Assembly: GCA_015832175.1 (NCBI GenBank)
Contig: WJXW01000020.1
Coordinates: 1-64,000 of the forward strand
Direction of reading: 5' to 3'
From: Paraphaeosphaeria minitans
Taxonomy: Eukaryota > Ascomycota > Dothideomycetes > Pleosporales > Didymosphaeriaceae
Length of the DNA: 64,000 nt
Positions 1 through 10,684 of this stretch are shown here, piece by piece. The number at the start of each line of letters is the position of its first letter. Positions within the stretch are counted from its first letter, which is position 1. The notes under the pieces are model-generated. The model did not search any database, was not told the DNA's origin, and saw only the letters and a list, made by a program, of their open reading frames with translations. A program made the translations under genes and the position numbers.

Positions 1-120
1 AACCCTAACCCTAACCCTAACCCTAACCCTAACCCTAACCCTAACCCTAACCCTAACCCTAACCCTAACCCTAACCCTAACCCTAACCCTAACCCTAACC
101 CTAACCCTAACCCTAACCCT
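1..120 (+). repeat. Telomere, (AACCCT)20
   Basis: Twenty perfect tandem hexamers start at the first base and stop abruptly before a unique GC-rich sequence. The C-rich strand reads 5' to 3' inward, the orientation expected at a left chromosome end. The unit is the TTAGGG telomere shared by most filamentous ascomycetes. No degenerate variants are visible, so this is a true chromosome end, not an internal telomeric stretch. Confidence 0.98.
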
Positions 121-462
121 ACGCACCAGCGGTTCTTCCCATCCCGACGGGCCCACCCACCCCACCTCTCCCTTGCACTCACGAACGGGTTTCCTATCCT
201 ACCTCTCCTATACACTTATAAACGGGTTTCCTATTCTACCTCAAGATTTTTCCCTACTTTAACTCCCTTTAACTTATATTAGTATACTCCTTATCTAGTT
301 ATAATATTATATCTCTTTTCTAAAAAAGTCCTAACTTTTCTCTACTATATAAAGTTTTATAATAAGAAGCTTATTCTTCTCTCCTTACTAAGTTTGTTTT
401 ATAGTATAACTAATAACTTTAAACAACATTTAATAAGTCCATCCTATATTACTCTACATAAC
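121..462. other. Subtelomeric junction with a 37-bp-period duplication
   Basis: Directly after the telomere lies a short GC-rich segment in which a 22-base motif beginning AACGGGTTTCC occurs at 184-205 and again at 221-242 with one difference. From about 245 the sequence turns very AT-rich. I see no coding potential here. Confidence 0.6.
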
Positions 463-1035
463 TTTATTTTACTTTATATAGCTTTATACCACTTTATATA
501 ACATTTAATAACTTCACCTTACATCCCTTTATAGAAAGTTATGTTACTTTATATCACTTTATACAACTTAACACTACTTTATAAACCTTTATAAAATATT
601 TAATAACTGTACCTTATACTATTTTATAGAAAGTTATATAGTATTATATAGCTTTATATTACTTTATTACAATTTATATCACTTTATATAACTTTATTAA
701 ATATCTAATAACTTTACCATATATCACTTTATATAGCTTTATAGTAATTTATATCACTTTATATAACTTAATACAACCTTATATAACTTTACTTTATATT
801 ACTTTATATACCTTTATATTACTTTATAATAATTTATATCCCTTTATATAACTTAATACAACCTTATATAACTTTATAAAATATTTAATAACTTTACTAC
901 ATATTACTTTATATAGCTTTATGTCCCTTTATAATAATTTATATCCTTTTATATAACTTAACACGACCTTATATACCTGTATAGAATAGTTAATAACTTT
1001 ACCTTATATTACTTTTTAAAAAGTTATATTACTTT
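420..1035. repeat. AT-rich degenerate subtelomeric array
   Basis: Imperfect repeats of roughly 100 bp are built from ACTTTATAT-like words. Each unit is keyed by a TTTAATAACTT-type motif near 428, 501, 596, 700, 884 and 990. The array is almost free of G on the + strand. Part of it (463-614) reappears inverted on the far side of the helicase gene. 1036-1693 is AT-rich sequence without recognisable genes. Confidence 0.75.
463..614 (+). repeat. Left arm of inverted repeat flanking the helicase
   Basis: The reverse complement of 6380-6576 matches this interval almost base for base, including a shared run ending TAATAACTGTACC. The right arm contains one additional sub-unit of about 45 bp. The helicase gene thus sits between inverted copies of the array. 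Confidence 0.8.
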
Positions 1036-1693
1036 ATATTTTCTATAACTTTAGAAATATATATTTTCCCTTTAATAAAAAATAACCCTTTAGTTTTTTT
1101 TTCTTAATTTTATAATAACTAGAAATTATTTATTATCTACTACATAGTTTAGTAATTTAGTTTTATTATTTATAAGTCCTACTTCTACTTATAAATACTA
1201 CTACTTTAATAATTTCTTTTATATTCTCTTTTTAATAGAAATATAAATTATTAATATAAAATTAAATTTAGTTTCACTCTAGTAGTTATATAATACTATT
1301 AGTATAAACTATTTAAAGTAAAACTTATGATTACTAAATAAGTAAAAATTATTATAAGTATATAAAAAAGTATACTACTATTTAATAACTAGTGGTAAAG
1401 TTTATAAAAAAGTAGAAATATAGTTTAATTATAATTTTATTAAATTCTAATAAGTTATAAGATAGTATCAATACTAGTACTTAGGTTTTTAGAAATTTAC
1501 TTATTTTATACAATTCCTAAACTCTTCTAGAAGACTCTAGTTTCTATTTTTTCTATAATTTCTAAAACTTACATCCTATTATACTAATATATAGTAAAGT
1601 AAAATAAAATCTATAATAGATAGGCTAACTCTACTATAATATGTACAAAGTGAGATTTTTTAAAAAATAGAAGTAAAGTACTATATTCTAGGC

Positions 1694-4600
1694 CTAATTC
1701 TTCTCTTTAAGTTTTATAATAACTCTTATAGCTACTACCATTGCATTACTAAGAAATTCGCCCCAGATACGTTCACAATGGCGCTGTCCAAGCCATACCT
1801 GGTACGCCTGGCACGAAACCTCGCACTCGCCCTGGAACCCGCACTGCCGAATGATCTCAAGCCCATCCGCAATCCCCGTTGCTGCCCTGGCCACAGGAAT
1901 CACAATGTTCGGCCACTGGCACGAGTTCGCGACGTCCTGCCCTGTCGCGCACCACTTCTGGCTCACCCAGCACCTTCGACAGCTGTGGCAGTTCCCAGCG
2001 TCGCGCACCCCTCGCCGGAACTCGTCCATGTCCCTCCCCATCATCATGGGCTGCGCCGTGCACAGCATCGTTCTGTGCTCTTGCCAGCCTGCCCGCCCCA
2101 GCACCCAGCATATCGCACACCCGGCCCGCAGCTCGTCCATGCTTGCCTCCACCTCTTGCCACTCACTCGCCGCGAGCGACTGGGCCTGCTGCCACTCGAT
2201 CCGGCCCTCACCGCATCGATCGCACCCAGCCGAGTCCATGTCACTGCACACTACCCGCTGCCCATCCATGTACTCGCTCATCTTCCCGCGCCGGCAGCCT
2301 TCGCTCTCGATGAACATGCCCATCGCGCACACGTCCACCGACGCTCCACCCTCCCGGATTCGCCTCTCCACCTCACCTGGCTCGACGATGATGACCGAGT
2401 CCGCCACCTCGCCGCTACGCCCCGCACGCCCACTCTCCTGGCAGTAGTCGATCATGCTCCATGGCATGCCTACGTGCAAGACGAACACGATGCTGGGAAA
2501 GTTAACCCCAGTACCGAGCGCTGATGTTGCCACGATGAGCCCGCCTTCGTCCAGCCAGCTGGCGAGGATCTCGGTTCGATCCAACTCGCCAGCGTGGTAG
2601 TGCTTGCAGCCCAGCGCCCCTGCCAGCATTTCGCATGCAGTCCTGCTGTGGCAGTAGATGACGCCTTTCTGGCCACCCCGCAGCTGTTCCTGCCGCCGTC
2701 GACACATGGCCAGTGCTGCCTCCATGGCCTTACCTCGCCCACACCACGACACGTAATACCGGATGTTGGGCCGCACCGTGCTGGCCCGGATGTAGGTGGC
2801 AGCTTGAATCAACATGCTTCTACCCAACACCCCCTCCAGCACGGGCGGTAGCGTCGCCGTCAGCAGTACGATCGGGCATGCAAGCACGCGCAGATTCCGC
2901 AGCTTCGCCAGCTTCGGCCGCCAATGGCTGGAGGTGATGATGAGATGGCACTCGTCAATCACCACCCGCTGCAGCTGCTTCTTATCCTTCAGCGAGCTGG
3001 CATACTTCAGGAACCCCGCGCCGCCGGCGACATCAGCACCAACCAGCATGACGGAGGCCGGGTTCGTCTCGTGGTTAACCCATTCCACGCAGTCGATACC
3101 GCGCGCGCGGATACGCGTTGCCAGGTCCTCGATCAGCGCGCGGAACGGCACCACAACCACGGTCACGCCAGCATGGTCGAGGCAGGCCGGCACCATGAAC
3201 AGCAGACTCTTGCCTCCACCTGTGGGGAGCACGACCACCAGCGGTGTCTGACCGTTCACCATAGCGAACATGGCCTGTTCCTGCTCGTCCGACTTGAACG
3301 ATGCAGTAGCCTGGCCAAGTGCCTGCTGCATCGCTCTAGACATCGCACTCGCAGTGACACCCCCTGGTTTGGTTTTCTTCTGCGGCACGACCACGGCGAG
3401 ATCATCTCTCCCTTTGTCTTGACCGTCTCCTTCTTCTTCCCATCGCCGCTTCCTGGCTGCACTGGGTCGTACCTCGTGCCCATCCACACCTAGAAACTCG
3501 TGCCAGCGCCGACTGAGCGGCCGGAAGGTCTCGATCGAACGCATGCTGAGATGCTTCACAATATCGATGGGCACGCTGTAGTTGGCCAGGCCGATCTTGG
3601 TCGTCCGCGCGCTCTGCAGCTCCAACGGGCTCTCACCGTCCTCGTCGACCTCGGGCTCTTCAATCTCACCCACCTCGTCTTGGTAACCCCGCCCAAACAC
3701 ATCCCCAACCACCTCCCGCCCAATCCCCACCGCCGTGTGTCGGTAGTCGAGCGTGTTCAGCGCCACCCCCAGGTGCTTGCCCGTCTCGCGCTTCAGCACC
3801 CGCGTCAGGTGATCCGTGTGCCACGGACCCTGCTCGTTGGCCCACAGGTAGTCGGTGAAGCTGCCGCCCAGCACCTCCACGGTCAGGTACTCTTCGAACG
3901 GCTGCACGTACGCCAGGTACACAACGAGCACCTGCGAGAGCCGCGAGGGCAGGAACCTTGGGATGACCTTGGGCTTGTCGAACTGCGACTGCGACTTGTA
4001 GTAACGGACCACCGTCATGATCTGTCCGTCCATCACGAAGAGGTTGCGGTCCTGCAGTGCTCCGTTGCGGAACCGCATCGACGTGATCTCGGTGCCCCGA
4101 CCTGGCATTCCCTCGTCAATGTGGAGATTGGCAAGCTCCAGCTCCTTGAAGCGCTTGACACTGCGCAGGTACAGCTTCACGCGTGCAACGTTCCAAGTCC
4201 CATCTCCGGAGCGGAGCTTCCGACCCTGCTCGTCCTGCATCATCCGTTCGAGCATCCATCGCAAGCCATTCTCCAGGCCGTTGTTCCCGTGCGTGACAAA
4301 GGACATGCCGCGTCGTGTGCACGCGACATCGTCCTGAATCAGGTCGAGCCGGATCGGGAAACGCTGACCGGGACTGCGGACCCAGAGCAGCTCACCCCAG
4401 AGCAGGTCCTCCAGCTCGGTCAACAGTTCTTGGGCCATCAGCTGGAAATGGTGTATAACGATGGGTCTACCGTTGAGGTAGAAGATCTTCTTATCCTCTG
4501 ACCAGAAGGCGTTGCCCGCGTTGCCGGTATTCATGCCGATGAACTTGCCATAGGCCAGCAGACTAAGCAGCTGGCTCGTCGGGCTGAAGGACCCGTCCGC

Positions 4601-6115
4601 TAGGAAGCGCTTTCTCAGGTCAAGATAGTGGTCACGTTCCACCAAGCCCTGCTGTTCCCGTTGCGCGGGCGGAAGTAGGTGTTCGACACTGATCACCCGA
4701 ACGCAGTACACCATCCCAGCCACTAGATACGAATAGTTCTTCGCGGTGCGCAGTCGACGTGTCTCTGAATCGAACCCAAGCACAGCAGCAAAGTGAACGA
4801 GCCCGCTCTCAAACGGACTGCGGATGTAGGTCGTCATGATGAACGTACTAAGCATCCGGCGCACTAGGACGATGTGGCCGGCTTCGTCGTTGCTGTCCAG
4901 GGCCTCCCAGAGCATGGTGGCCAGCAGCTTTTGGTCCTCTTTCCATGGGAACATCTCCCGCGCGTCCTTCATGGGATCAACTTTGACTCGGCGACCTGTG
5001 TGGGCCTCGGGCGGGCTCTCATCACTGCAGTCGCTGCTGCTGCCGTCGCCGTCGCTGCTGTCGTCGGTGCTGCTGCCCTCGCTACTCTCCGTGTCCTCGC
5101 TCTCCTTGTCCGCTTCTTCGGCGGCGACGATACGTAGGACATAGCACACGAACATCACAATGTACCCAGCATAGCGCGCCTGGCTCTCTGGGTTCTGCAG
5201 TCGGGCTATCGGCTGCTGGTGGATCTCGTTGGCCTGCGCACTCTTCACCCATCGTCGGGTCTCACGTGGTAGCGAGGACAGCCCTCGGACGCTCTGCTCC
5301 ACCAGCTGCTCCACAGCCCGCGCGGCCTTCTGCAGCTTGGGCTCGTCCCGGCGCGGCAGCCGGATCGCGTGGGCAAGGTGCACGCAGTTGCGGTTCGCAA
5401 AGTGCTCTGGCCACTCTGTAAACTTCCACCAGCCTGTCTTGTCTGTCTTTGCGACTTCTGCATCCATCACCTGCTCTTGCCGCTTCCTCTCCTCCTGCGT
5501 TCGCGCGTACTCTGCCAGAATGTCTTCCACCTCTTCTTTATGTGCCCTAGCGTCTGCTCCGCTGTCCGCTACATCGGGGACGCAAACTACAAAGTACCGC
5601 TGCCGTCCTGAAGCGGGGAAGAAAGACTGCATCTTTACCTTCTGGTAGAGCGCATCTGATCCCGTCTTGAACGCTAACCCATGACTGTTGCAGTGTAGTC
5701 GTATCTGGCCCTTGTTTCGCGTAAGATAGCTGCATGCTGGCTGCTTGCATTGGAAGCCGTCCAACGGCGCTCCTAGGACCTGGATTGGCGGTCCGCCAGC
5801 GTCTGGTAGCGTAACGCTGCCCAGCCCTTGTCTTCTCAAAAGAGCGCAGCTTTCAATGAATTTCCTCCGTTCGTTAACTGGTACACTATGCTTTTGACGG
5901 AGATGTACATCGAGATTTTCTATGCCGGCTTTGTGCTCGCTGCAGCAAAGCACGCCGTACTCCTTAACAAAATGAATATACTTTTGTATATTAGCTTGCG
6001 CTAAGTTTTCTCCTGCTAGTTGCTGTTGCTGCCGAGAGTTCTGTTGATGTGGTGATGTTAGTACTCTGTTAGCTGGGCTTGACGCGGAAGCTCGAGCGTC
6101 CCAGCAGAACTCCAT
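1694..6115 (-). CDS. Telomere-linked RecQ-type helicase (TLH)
   Basis: A 1473-residue single-exon ORF runs from an ATG at 6115 to a TAG at 1694, transcribed toward the telomere. The N-terminus has Cys/His clusters (C57, C58, H61, H71, H76; C123, C128, H141, H145) like the C2H2-like DUF3505 region of fungal accessory helicases. An acidic Ser/Asp linker covers about 335-370. Residues 600-850 carry a tyrosine-recombinase-like pattern (R673, R792-H793, Y846). The RecQ core follows: Walker A TGGGKS at 965-970, DECH at 1054-1057, TATLP at 1086-1090, and motif VI QESGRAGR at 1226-1233. A Cys-rich C-terminus follows. Subtelomeric TLH genes are known in many fungi, where roles in telomere recombination or end maintenance are proposed. 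The ORF is free of stops although its neighbourhood is decayed, which suggests recent homogenisation or selection (inference). Confidence 0.93.
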   Translation of the reverse strand: MEFCWDARASASSPANRVLTSPHQQNSRQQQQLAGENLAQANIQKYIHFVKEYGVLCCSEHKAGIENLDVHLRQKHSVPVNERRKFIESCALLRRQGLGSVTLPDAGGPPIQVLGAPLDGFQCKQPACSYLTRNKGQIRLHCNSHGLAFKTGSDALYQKVKMQSFFPASGRQRYFVVCVPDVADSGADARAHKEEVEDILAEYARTQEERKRQEQVMDAEVAKTDKTGWWKFTEWPEHFANRNCVHLAHAIRLPRRDEPKLQKAARAVEQLVEQSVRGLSSLPRETRRWVKSAQANEIHQQPIARLQNPESQARYAGYIVMFVCYVLRIVAAEEADKESEDTESSEGSSTDDSSDGDGSSSDCSDESPPEAHTGRRVKVDPMKDAREMFPWKEDQKLLATMLWEALDSNDEAGHIVLVRRMLSTFIMTTYIRSPFESGLVHFAAVLGFDSETRRLRTAKNYSYLVAGMVYCVRVISVEHLLPPAQREQQGLVERDHYLDLRKRFLADGSFSPTSQLLSLLAYGKFIGMNTGNAGNAFWSEDKKIFYLNGRPIVIHHFQLMAQELLTELEDLLWGELLWVRSPGQRFPIRLDLIQDDVACTRRGMSFVTHGNNGLENGLRWMLERMMQDEQGRKLRSGDGTWNVARVKLYLRSVKRFKELELANLHIDEGMPGRGTEITSMRFRNGALQDRNLFVMDGQIMTVVRYYKSQSQFDKPKVIPRFLPSRLSQVLVVYLAYVQPFEEYLTVEVLGGSFTDYLWANEQGPWHTDHLTRVLKRETGKHLGVALNTLDYRHTAVGIGREVVGDVFGRGYQDEVGEIEEPEVDEDGESPLELQSARTTKIGLANYSVPIDIVKHLSMRSIETFRPLSRRWHEFLGVDGHEVRPSAARKRRWEEEGDGQDKGRDDLAVVVPQKKTKPGGVTASAMSRAMQQALGQATASFKSDEQEQAMFAMVNGQTPLVVVLPTGGGKSLLFMVPACLDHAGVTVVVVPFRALIEDLATRIRARGIDCVEWVNHETNPASVMLVGADVAGGAGFLKYASSLKDKKQLQRVVIDECHLIITSSHWRPKLAKLRNLRVLACPIVLLTATLPPVLEGVLGRSMLIQAATYIRASTVRPNIRYYVSWCGRGKAMEAALAMCRRRQEQLRGGQKGVIYCHSRTACEMLAGALGCKHYHAGELDRTEILASWLDEGGLIVATSALGTGVNFPSIVFVLHVGMPWSMIDYCQESGRAGRSGEVADSVIIVEPGEVERRIREGGASVDVCAMGMFIESEGCRRGKMSEYMDGQRVVCSDMDSAGCDRCGEGRIEWQQAQSLAASEWQEVEASMDELRAGCAICWVLGRAGWQEHRTMLCTAQPMMMGRDMDEFRRGVRDAGNCHSCRRCWVSQKWCATGQDVANSCQWPNIVIPVARAATGIADGLEIIRQCGFQGECEVSCQAYQVWLGQRHCERIWGEFLSNAMVVAIRVIIKLKEKN

Positions 6116-6314
6116 CGCGAATTAGTAGTAAAAAGTAATGGCTAAACCCTGCGCCACCACCATCCTATTTTGTGAATAAGAGATGGTAGATTAGTATAAG
6201 AGGTTACGTTGAGATGAATTAGAATGAGAAAGAAATAGAAATAGCTGGGGAATAGGATTGTTTCTGCCCCTAGTCTAACGCGTTTCTGGTATCAAATCCT
6301 ACCTAATTCGTTAA

Positions 6315-6332
6315 CTCTAACCCTAACGCTAA
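6315..6332 (+). repeat. Short degenerate interstitial telomeric repeat
   Basis: Three hexamers resembling AACCCT (CTCTAA, CCCTAA, CGCTAA) lie just inside the helicase unit, in the same orientation as the terminal repeats. This could be a scar of an older chromosome end or chance; three imperfect units are weak evidence. Confidence 0.4.
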
Positions 6333-6379
6333 GCCAATCTTAGCGCGTCTGTGACCACCGACGCCTCTTCCTCTTGGGT

Positions 6380-6576
6380 AGGTACAGTTATTAAATATTT
6401 TATAAAGTTTTATAAAGTAGTGTTAAGTTATATAAAGTAATATAAGGTGAAGTTATTAAATATTGTATAAAGTAATATAAAGTAAGATAACCTTCTATAA
6501 AGGGATGTAAGGTGAAGTTATTAAATGTTGTATAAAGTTATATAAAGTGATATAAAGCTATATAAAGTAAAATAAA
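6380..6576 (-). repeat. Right arm of inverted repeat flanking the helicase
   Basis: Inverted copy of 463-614 with an extra internal sub-unit, so it is 197 bp against 152 bp. It abuts a 5'-truncated LINE within about 10 bp, so the breakpoint between the telomere-associated unit and internal sequence is sharp. Confidence 0.8.
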
Positions 6577-6584
6577 TATAAAAG

Positions 6585-7332
6585 CTGGGACTTGGACTAC
6601 GCACCACGCCGCGGACCAGGAGAACTAGACCTACCCAGAGCTGTATTGGCTAGATTCCTATCTATCCGCTCTATGCACGGAGACTTTGCCTGGTACCATC
6701 GGAAGTTCAATCACAACGACGCGAACCTCACCTGCTCATGCGGACGCGATAAGACGCCAGAGCACCTTGCGCTCTGCCGCAAGACCCTAGGGGCCTTTGG
6801 CCGATGGCCGCTTCGACCACCCGCACTACCATCCAGCCGGGCTGACGGCCTGGCGTATACCGCGGCGCTGATAGGAGATCCAGAGGCCTTCGAAGCCTTT
6901 ACCCAGCTCACACAGTACTATACTAAGGTTTGTCCTCGGTAGTCCTGCCCTGCACTAGCAACAACAACCCCACTGCGCTTAGCCTAGCAGCATAATAGCT
7001 GCGACACTTCTTATCTTTCTACTTCTCTCTCCACCCTCTCCTTCTCACCCTCTTACTCTCTTCTCTACTGTAACGGCATAATAATGCCTTATAATATAAG
7101 GGACTCTCCCTGATGTACATACACGGCCTAGTCTCCCTAACTGGAAGGGGAGCTACAGCTTGAAATGGTAGCAATACCCGCATAGGCAAGAAATGCTTTC
7201 TAAGGTAGCGCGCTGGCACTGTAAATCCATAGCTTAGCACGTCTTATATGCCCCTCAGGAGGCGAGATGGTGGACTTACTCCTCATCATACGGACGAAAA
7301 ATGAATACCAACCAACCAACCAACCAACCACT
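6585..7332 (+). mobile_element. 5'-truncated LINE tail with (ACCA)n end
   Basis: Residues encoded at 6592-6942 read as the C-terminus of a fungal non-LTR retrotransposon ORF2: a short basic segment, then a CxC...H...C zinc cluster (CSCGRDKTPEHLALC) of the kind found after RNase H in these elements. The first roughly 4 kb of the element is missing. A 3' untranslated stretch follows and ends at 7306-7330 in tandem ACCA units, a typical LINE 3' terminus. Severe 5' truncation is normal for target-primed insertion. The tail differs from the (TAGA)n end of the LINE at 59.4 kb, so they are different families or diverged copies. Confidence 0.65.
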
Positions 7333-7439
7333 CAATCCAGCGAGGATCCTTAATAGGTTTAATCAATCAACACCATCTAATTAAGGAACACCTAATAGCG
7401 ATACGTCAGCCCTTAGCACGTTAGATTGGCGGAAAATCA

Positions 7440-8080
7440 ATCAAATCCTAAAGTCAGTTATTAACGTGGGAGGCGATAGTCGGGCTAAGAAGCTGAGTTA
7501 AACTGTATTCAATATTACTATCCAAAAAAGCTCCTACAGGAGGAGAACCAGGGCCTACAAGAGGCCTTAGCAATTAAGAAACGCAGGGCTATTAAGCGCA
7601 GGCCTCTGCCTTTTAATTAGAGCGATAGCTATCATAGTGCAGCAGTTTTCTGGTCACCTCGCAGCGTACAGAGGGCCCGCGATCGTTAACAATAGAAAGA
7701 TCACGACAAGGCTGAATTACGGCGTCAAAAAGCTAATTAGGCTGAGGCCCGTAGGGGCCAACTAACAGCTTAAGAGGAGGTTACTCCATAAAAGGCGTAT
7801 TACTTAATTAGCAGCTACAGAGGCGCGTAAGAGGCAGAGGGCCAATAAGGCCCTACAGAGACGCCTCAATCAGCAGGCCCGTAGGGCCCAAAAACAACAC
7901 TAATAATTAATTAAGATAGCTCAATCAGCTCCTAAGAGGCCCTCAACACCTCGTAAACAGGTAATCAGGCCCGTGCAGACCCTTAGTGGAGCTGTGGATC
8001 CAGGTGAGGGTGCATCATCGGCATTAACTCCATCGACGCGCCGGGGCCGCCAGGTCAAAACACCAAGTAGATACAGATAA
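7440..8080 (+). pseudogene. RIP-decayed DNA transposase C-terminus (Pogo/Fot-like)
   Basis: The + strand reads as a basic, Gln/Arg/Ala-rich region broken by many TAA and TAG codons where CAA and CAG would fit, for example around 7600-7870. The wording (repeated KRRAIKRR, Ala/Arg/Gln clusters, then a Pro/Ser-rich end) resembles the C-terminal tail after the DDE domain of Pogo/Fot transposases. No catalytic core is recognisable. Family assignment is an inference; the nonsense pattern is seen directly. Confidence 0.4.
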
Positions 8081-9321
8081 TCTGATCAAATAGAGACTAT
8101 CTACGGGCCCTACAGGCCTTAATAACAAAAGATCTCGTGATAATCGTATTTGTGGGCGTCTCTAAAGCCTTATATTGTTGGCTGATCAATCGCGTTGAGG
8201 TGCGGCATTAACTAACGCGCGGCATTAGGTACCTAAGTGCTAAGCCTTGGTACCTACCTGTTAGCAATTCGATAATGATTCTCAACGAACATTTCCCCAC
8301 CTACAATTTGTGAGCAATAATATGCTCCTAAGGAACATTTAGGGCCTGTTCAGTTCGAGCATGATCAGTGATATCTCATCTAAACCTTGCCATATTAGGT
8401 TGTACCGTAGATTCAATCAAGAATTTCAACGTCACTAATTAAGCTCTGATTTGAGTAGCTTTTGCTAGCAAAGATAAGCCCTACTAGGGCTTACTTTGAT
8501 CTATATATACTGCCTCTTTACCTCTTTAAGCCCCGATCACGTTGGCCAGTGCTTAAAACAGGTCGGACCCTCTTACACGCTTATGTGAGACGGCTTCACC
8601 TTTCGCCCAATATAGGCTATTATCGTTCCGGAAATACCGTCCCGACCCACTTGGGCGCTCGCCAGCTAAAACCCTGCAAAGCGTATACAACAGGTAAGGT
8701 ACTAAAAAAGCAACTAAAAAGCAGGGTATCTGTAAATAACCTAGCAGACAACGATTATCTATCTTCCTAGATCTTGCGGCATTTTCCTAGGTTTCCTAGG
8801 TGTAAGGGCCTGTTCGGTCGGGTTGTGATCTGAACCTGTGATTTGATAGATTAGGCATAGCTTGCTAGTGGAGACTGCAGGAAGGCTAGACAGGGATAAA
8901 AACGCGTCCTAACGTCCTTTAGATAGAGCCCTGTTTAGTACAGTGTAATATCTACATAGTAGCCTACTAGGCACAGTAGCCACAGTGGTAACGGTACCGG
9001 GTACAGTAGGTAGGATAAAAGCGGAGCTTCAGTTGAGAAAAACCGGTCGGATTCCCTGTCTGATATGAGCATATGGGAGCGATCGCTCGAGAAACCAAAG
9101 CTCCTATTGGTTGACCAGACGATGAATGGGTGGAAAGTAGCACGCAAGCTGGATCGGACGTGCAGTCGATGCTGGCCGACATGAGTGCATAGGCAGATAC
9201 TCCGCTAGGTATTCAACTAGGCAATCCAGGCCTCCCAGTTGTATAACTTGCTGCCTTGAGCTTCTCACTTTGACACTGCACGCTGAAATTTCGTTACAAC
9301 AGCGGAACCGACAAATCCATC
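8081..9321. other. Repeat-rich intergenic region upstream of the glycosyltransferase
   Basis: There is no supported gene. 8266-8342 resembles 50000-50071 and 8612-8660 resembles 49930-49979, the region just upstream of the intact transposase at 50085. A GGGCCTGTTC word occurs at about 8343 and again at 8809 in the same orientation, possibly ends of small elements. 8938-9030 is rich in ACAGTAG/GTAACGG words. The last few hundred bases presumably hold the promoter of the gene starting at 9322. Confidence 0.4.
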
Positions 9322-10524
9322 ATGACTGGCCCGGAGATACCCATTCCGGCAGAGTTCGCCTCTAAGCTTCGTTTTATACCGGCCAAAGATACACGCACCG
9401 ATGCCGAAATCATTTCCGCCCTCAACGAACATGTACCAGTTACTTCCGAGAAGAACATTTGGACGTATTGGCATGCAGGCGTTGATGCCATGCCTTCGTG
9501 GAACAAACGTACTATATGCGACTGGGTCCGTCTGCACGACTCTGAGTGGACTGTTCGCGTCCTCAACACCGTCTCAGGTCATCCGAACCATGCACTGAAT
9601 TGGGTTGAACCCGATCAGCTACCGGAGACCTTAGTGAAAGGTACCATGACCGGACCCTACGTAGGCCCTCACTCCGCCGACTTCCTTCGTGGCGCTGCGA
9701 TATACAGGTACGGAGGTGCATGGCTGGATGTCAGCTGTATTCTCTTCCGAAGCCTTGACAAGATTTGTTGGGATCAACTTGCCGACGGGAACTCGCCTTT
9801 CACAATCAGCGCGGCAATCCAATTCAAAACAATTATGGCCAACGCTTTCGTGGCCGCACGAAAAGGCGATCCTTTCATCAAGGCATGGCACGAGCTTTTC
9901 ATGCACCTCTGGAAGGACCAGAATGACTGGACTGGCATCGTCCAATCGCCATTGATCATGAGTTTCTTGCAACATATGGATTTCAGTGAATCCGAGGCTG
10001 CTGGATTTCATTGGAAATTCACGGTCGATCCGGTCACTGTCCTAGGTTATATCGGCCAAGTCCTGTCATGGTGCCGTGTGGCCAGCCTCCAAGAAGCCGA
10101 CGGTGGATTCGACGGCGTGGACTACTACACAAAGCACGTCCTGTGCTTTAGTGCGCTGAACGAGATCTGGGCTGCCGAGAAAACGGTGGGGTTTGATGGT
10201 AACGACCTCCACAAGGTGTTCACCACACGACTCGACGCAGACCCAGAGAGCAAGGAATACAAGAAGGCTTACGAAACAACCTGGAGGCTGTTGACAGATA
10301 GCAGCTTGCAGAAGATTACACATGGCAAGGATCTTACCACTGATATCCACTGTGGCGTGTTGTTAGACCAGCAAGAGGGCAGTGATTGCGCGCCAGGTAC
10401 TTTTGGGGAGTTGTTGAGGTATGGCAGGGTGCATTTTGAGCAGACGCGCGAAAAGATCGACTATCAGGATGCTCATAAAGTGGAAGGCGAAAGGGTAATC
10501 TACAAGGGGCTGCTGGAAGCATGA
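9322..10524 (+). CDS. Capsular-polysaccharide-synthesis-like glycosyltransferase
   Basis: A 400-residue intronless ORF with an ATG start. Residues 46-53 (IWTYWHAG) and 117-138 (HSADFLRGAAIYRYGGAWLDVS) match the two conserved blocks of the capsular polysaccharide synthesis glycosyltransferase family (GT32-like, Pfam Caps_synth). D136 lies in the DXD-type motif that binds metal and nucleotide sugar. No signal peptide or membrane anchor is visible at the N-terminus, unlike Golgi GT32 enzymes, so location is unclear. Members in fungi are usually uncharacterised and often subtelomeric. It stands alone between decayed repeats, yet is intact. Sugar donor and acceptor cannot be inferred. Confidence 0.8.
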   Translation: MTGPEIPIPAEFASKLRFIPAKDTRTDAEIISALNEHVPVTSEKNIWTYWHAGVDAMPSWNKRTICDWVRLHDSEWTVRVLNTVSGHPNHALNWVEPDQLPETLVKGTMTGPYVGPHSADFLRGAAIYRYGGAWLDVSCILFRSLDKICWDQLADGNSPFTISAAIQFKTIMANAFVAARKGDPFIKAWHELFMHLWKDQNDWTGIVQSPLIMSFLQHMDFSESEAAGFHWKFTVDPVTVLGYIGQVLSWCRVASLQEADGGFDGVDYYTKHVLCFSALNEIWAAEKTVGFDGNDLHKVFTTRLDADPESKEYKKAYETTWRLLTDSSLQKITHGKDLTTDIHCGVLLDQQEGSDCAPGTFGELLRYGRVHFEQTREKIDYQDAHKVEGERVIYKGLLEA

Positions 10525-10684
10525 ACAGGCAGATGAGTATATATCGCGTACGTGTGATGGAGTTCTCTTTTGCACCTGCGCCTGTACGCAACAAATAGGT
10601 ATATAATACATTATAAGTAGTCTAGAACTGTAATGGGCTTGATACTCAATGAGCCAAATTGCCAAAGATGATACTTATGAATTT

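Noticed and set aside
3500..4501. 333-codon open frame on the + strand
   Set aside because: It lies antisense within the helicase gene, whose motifs are unmistakable; the openness reflects codon bias of the real gene.
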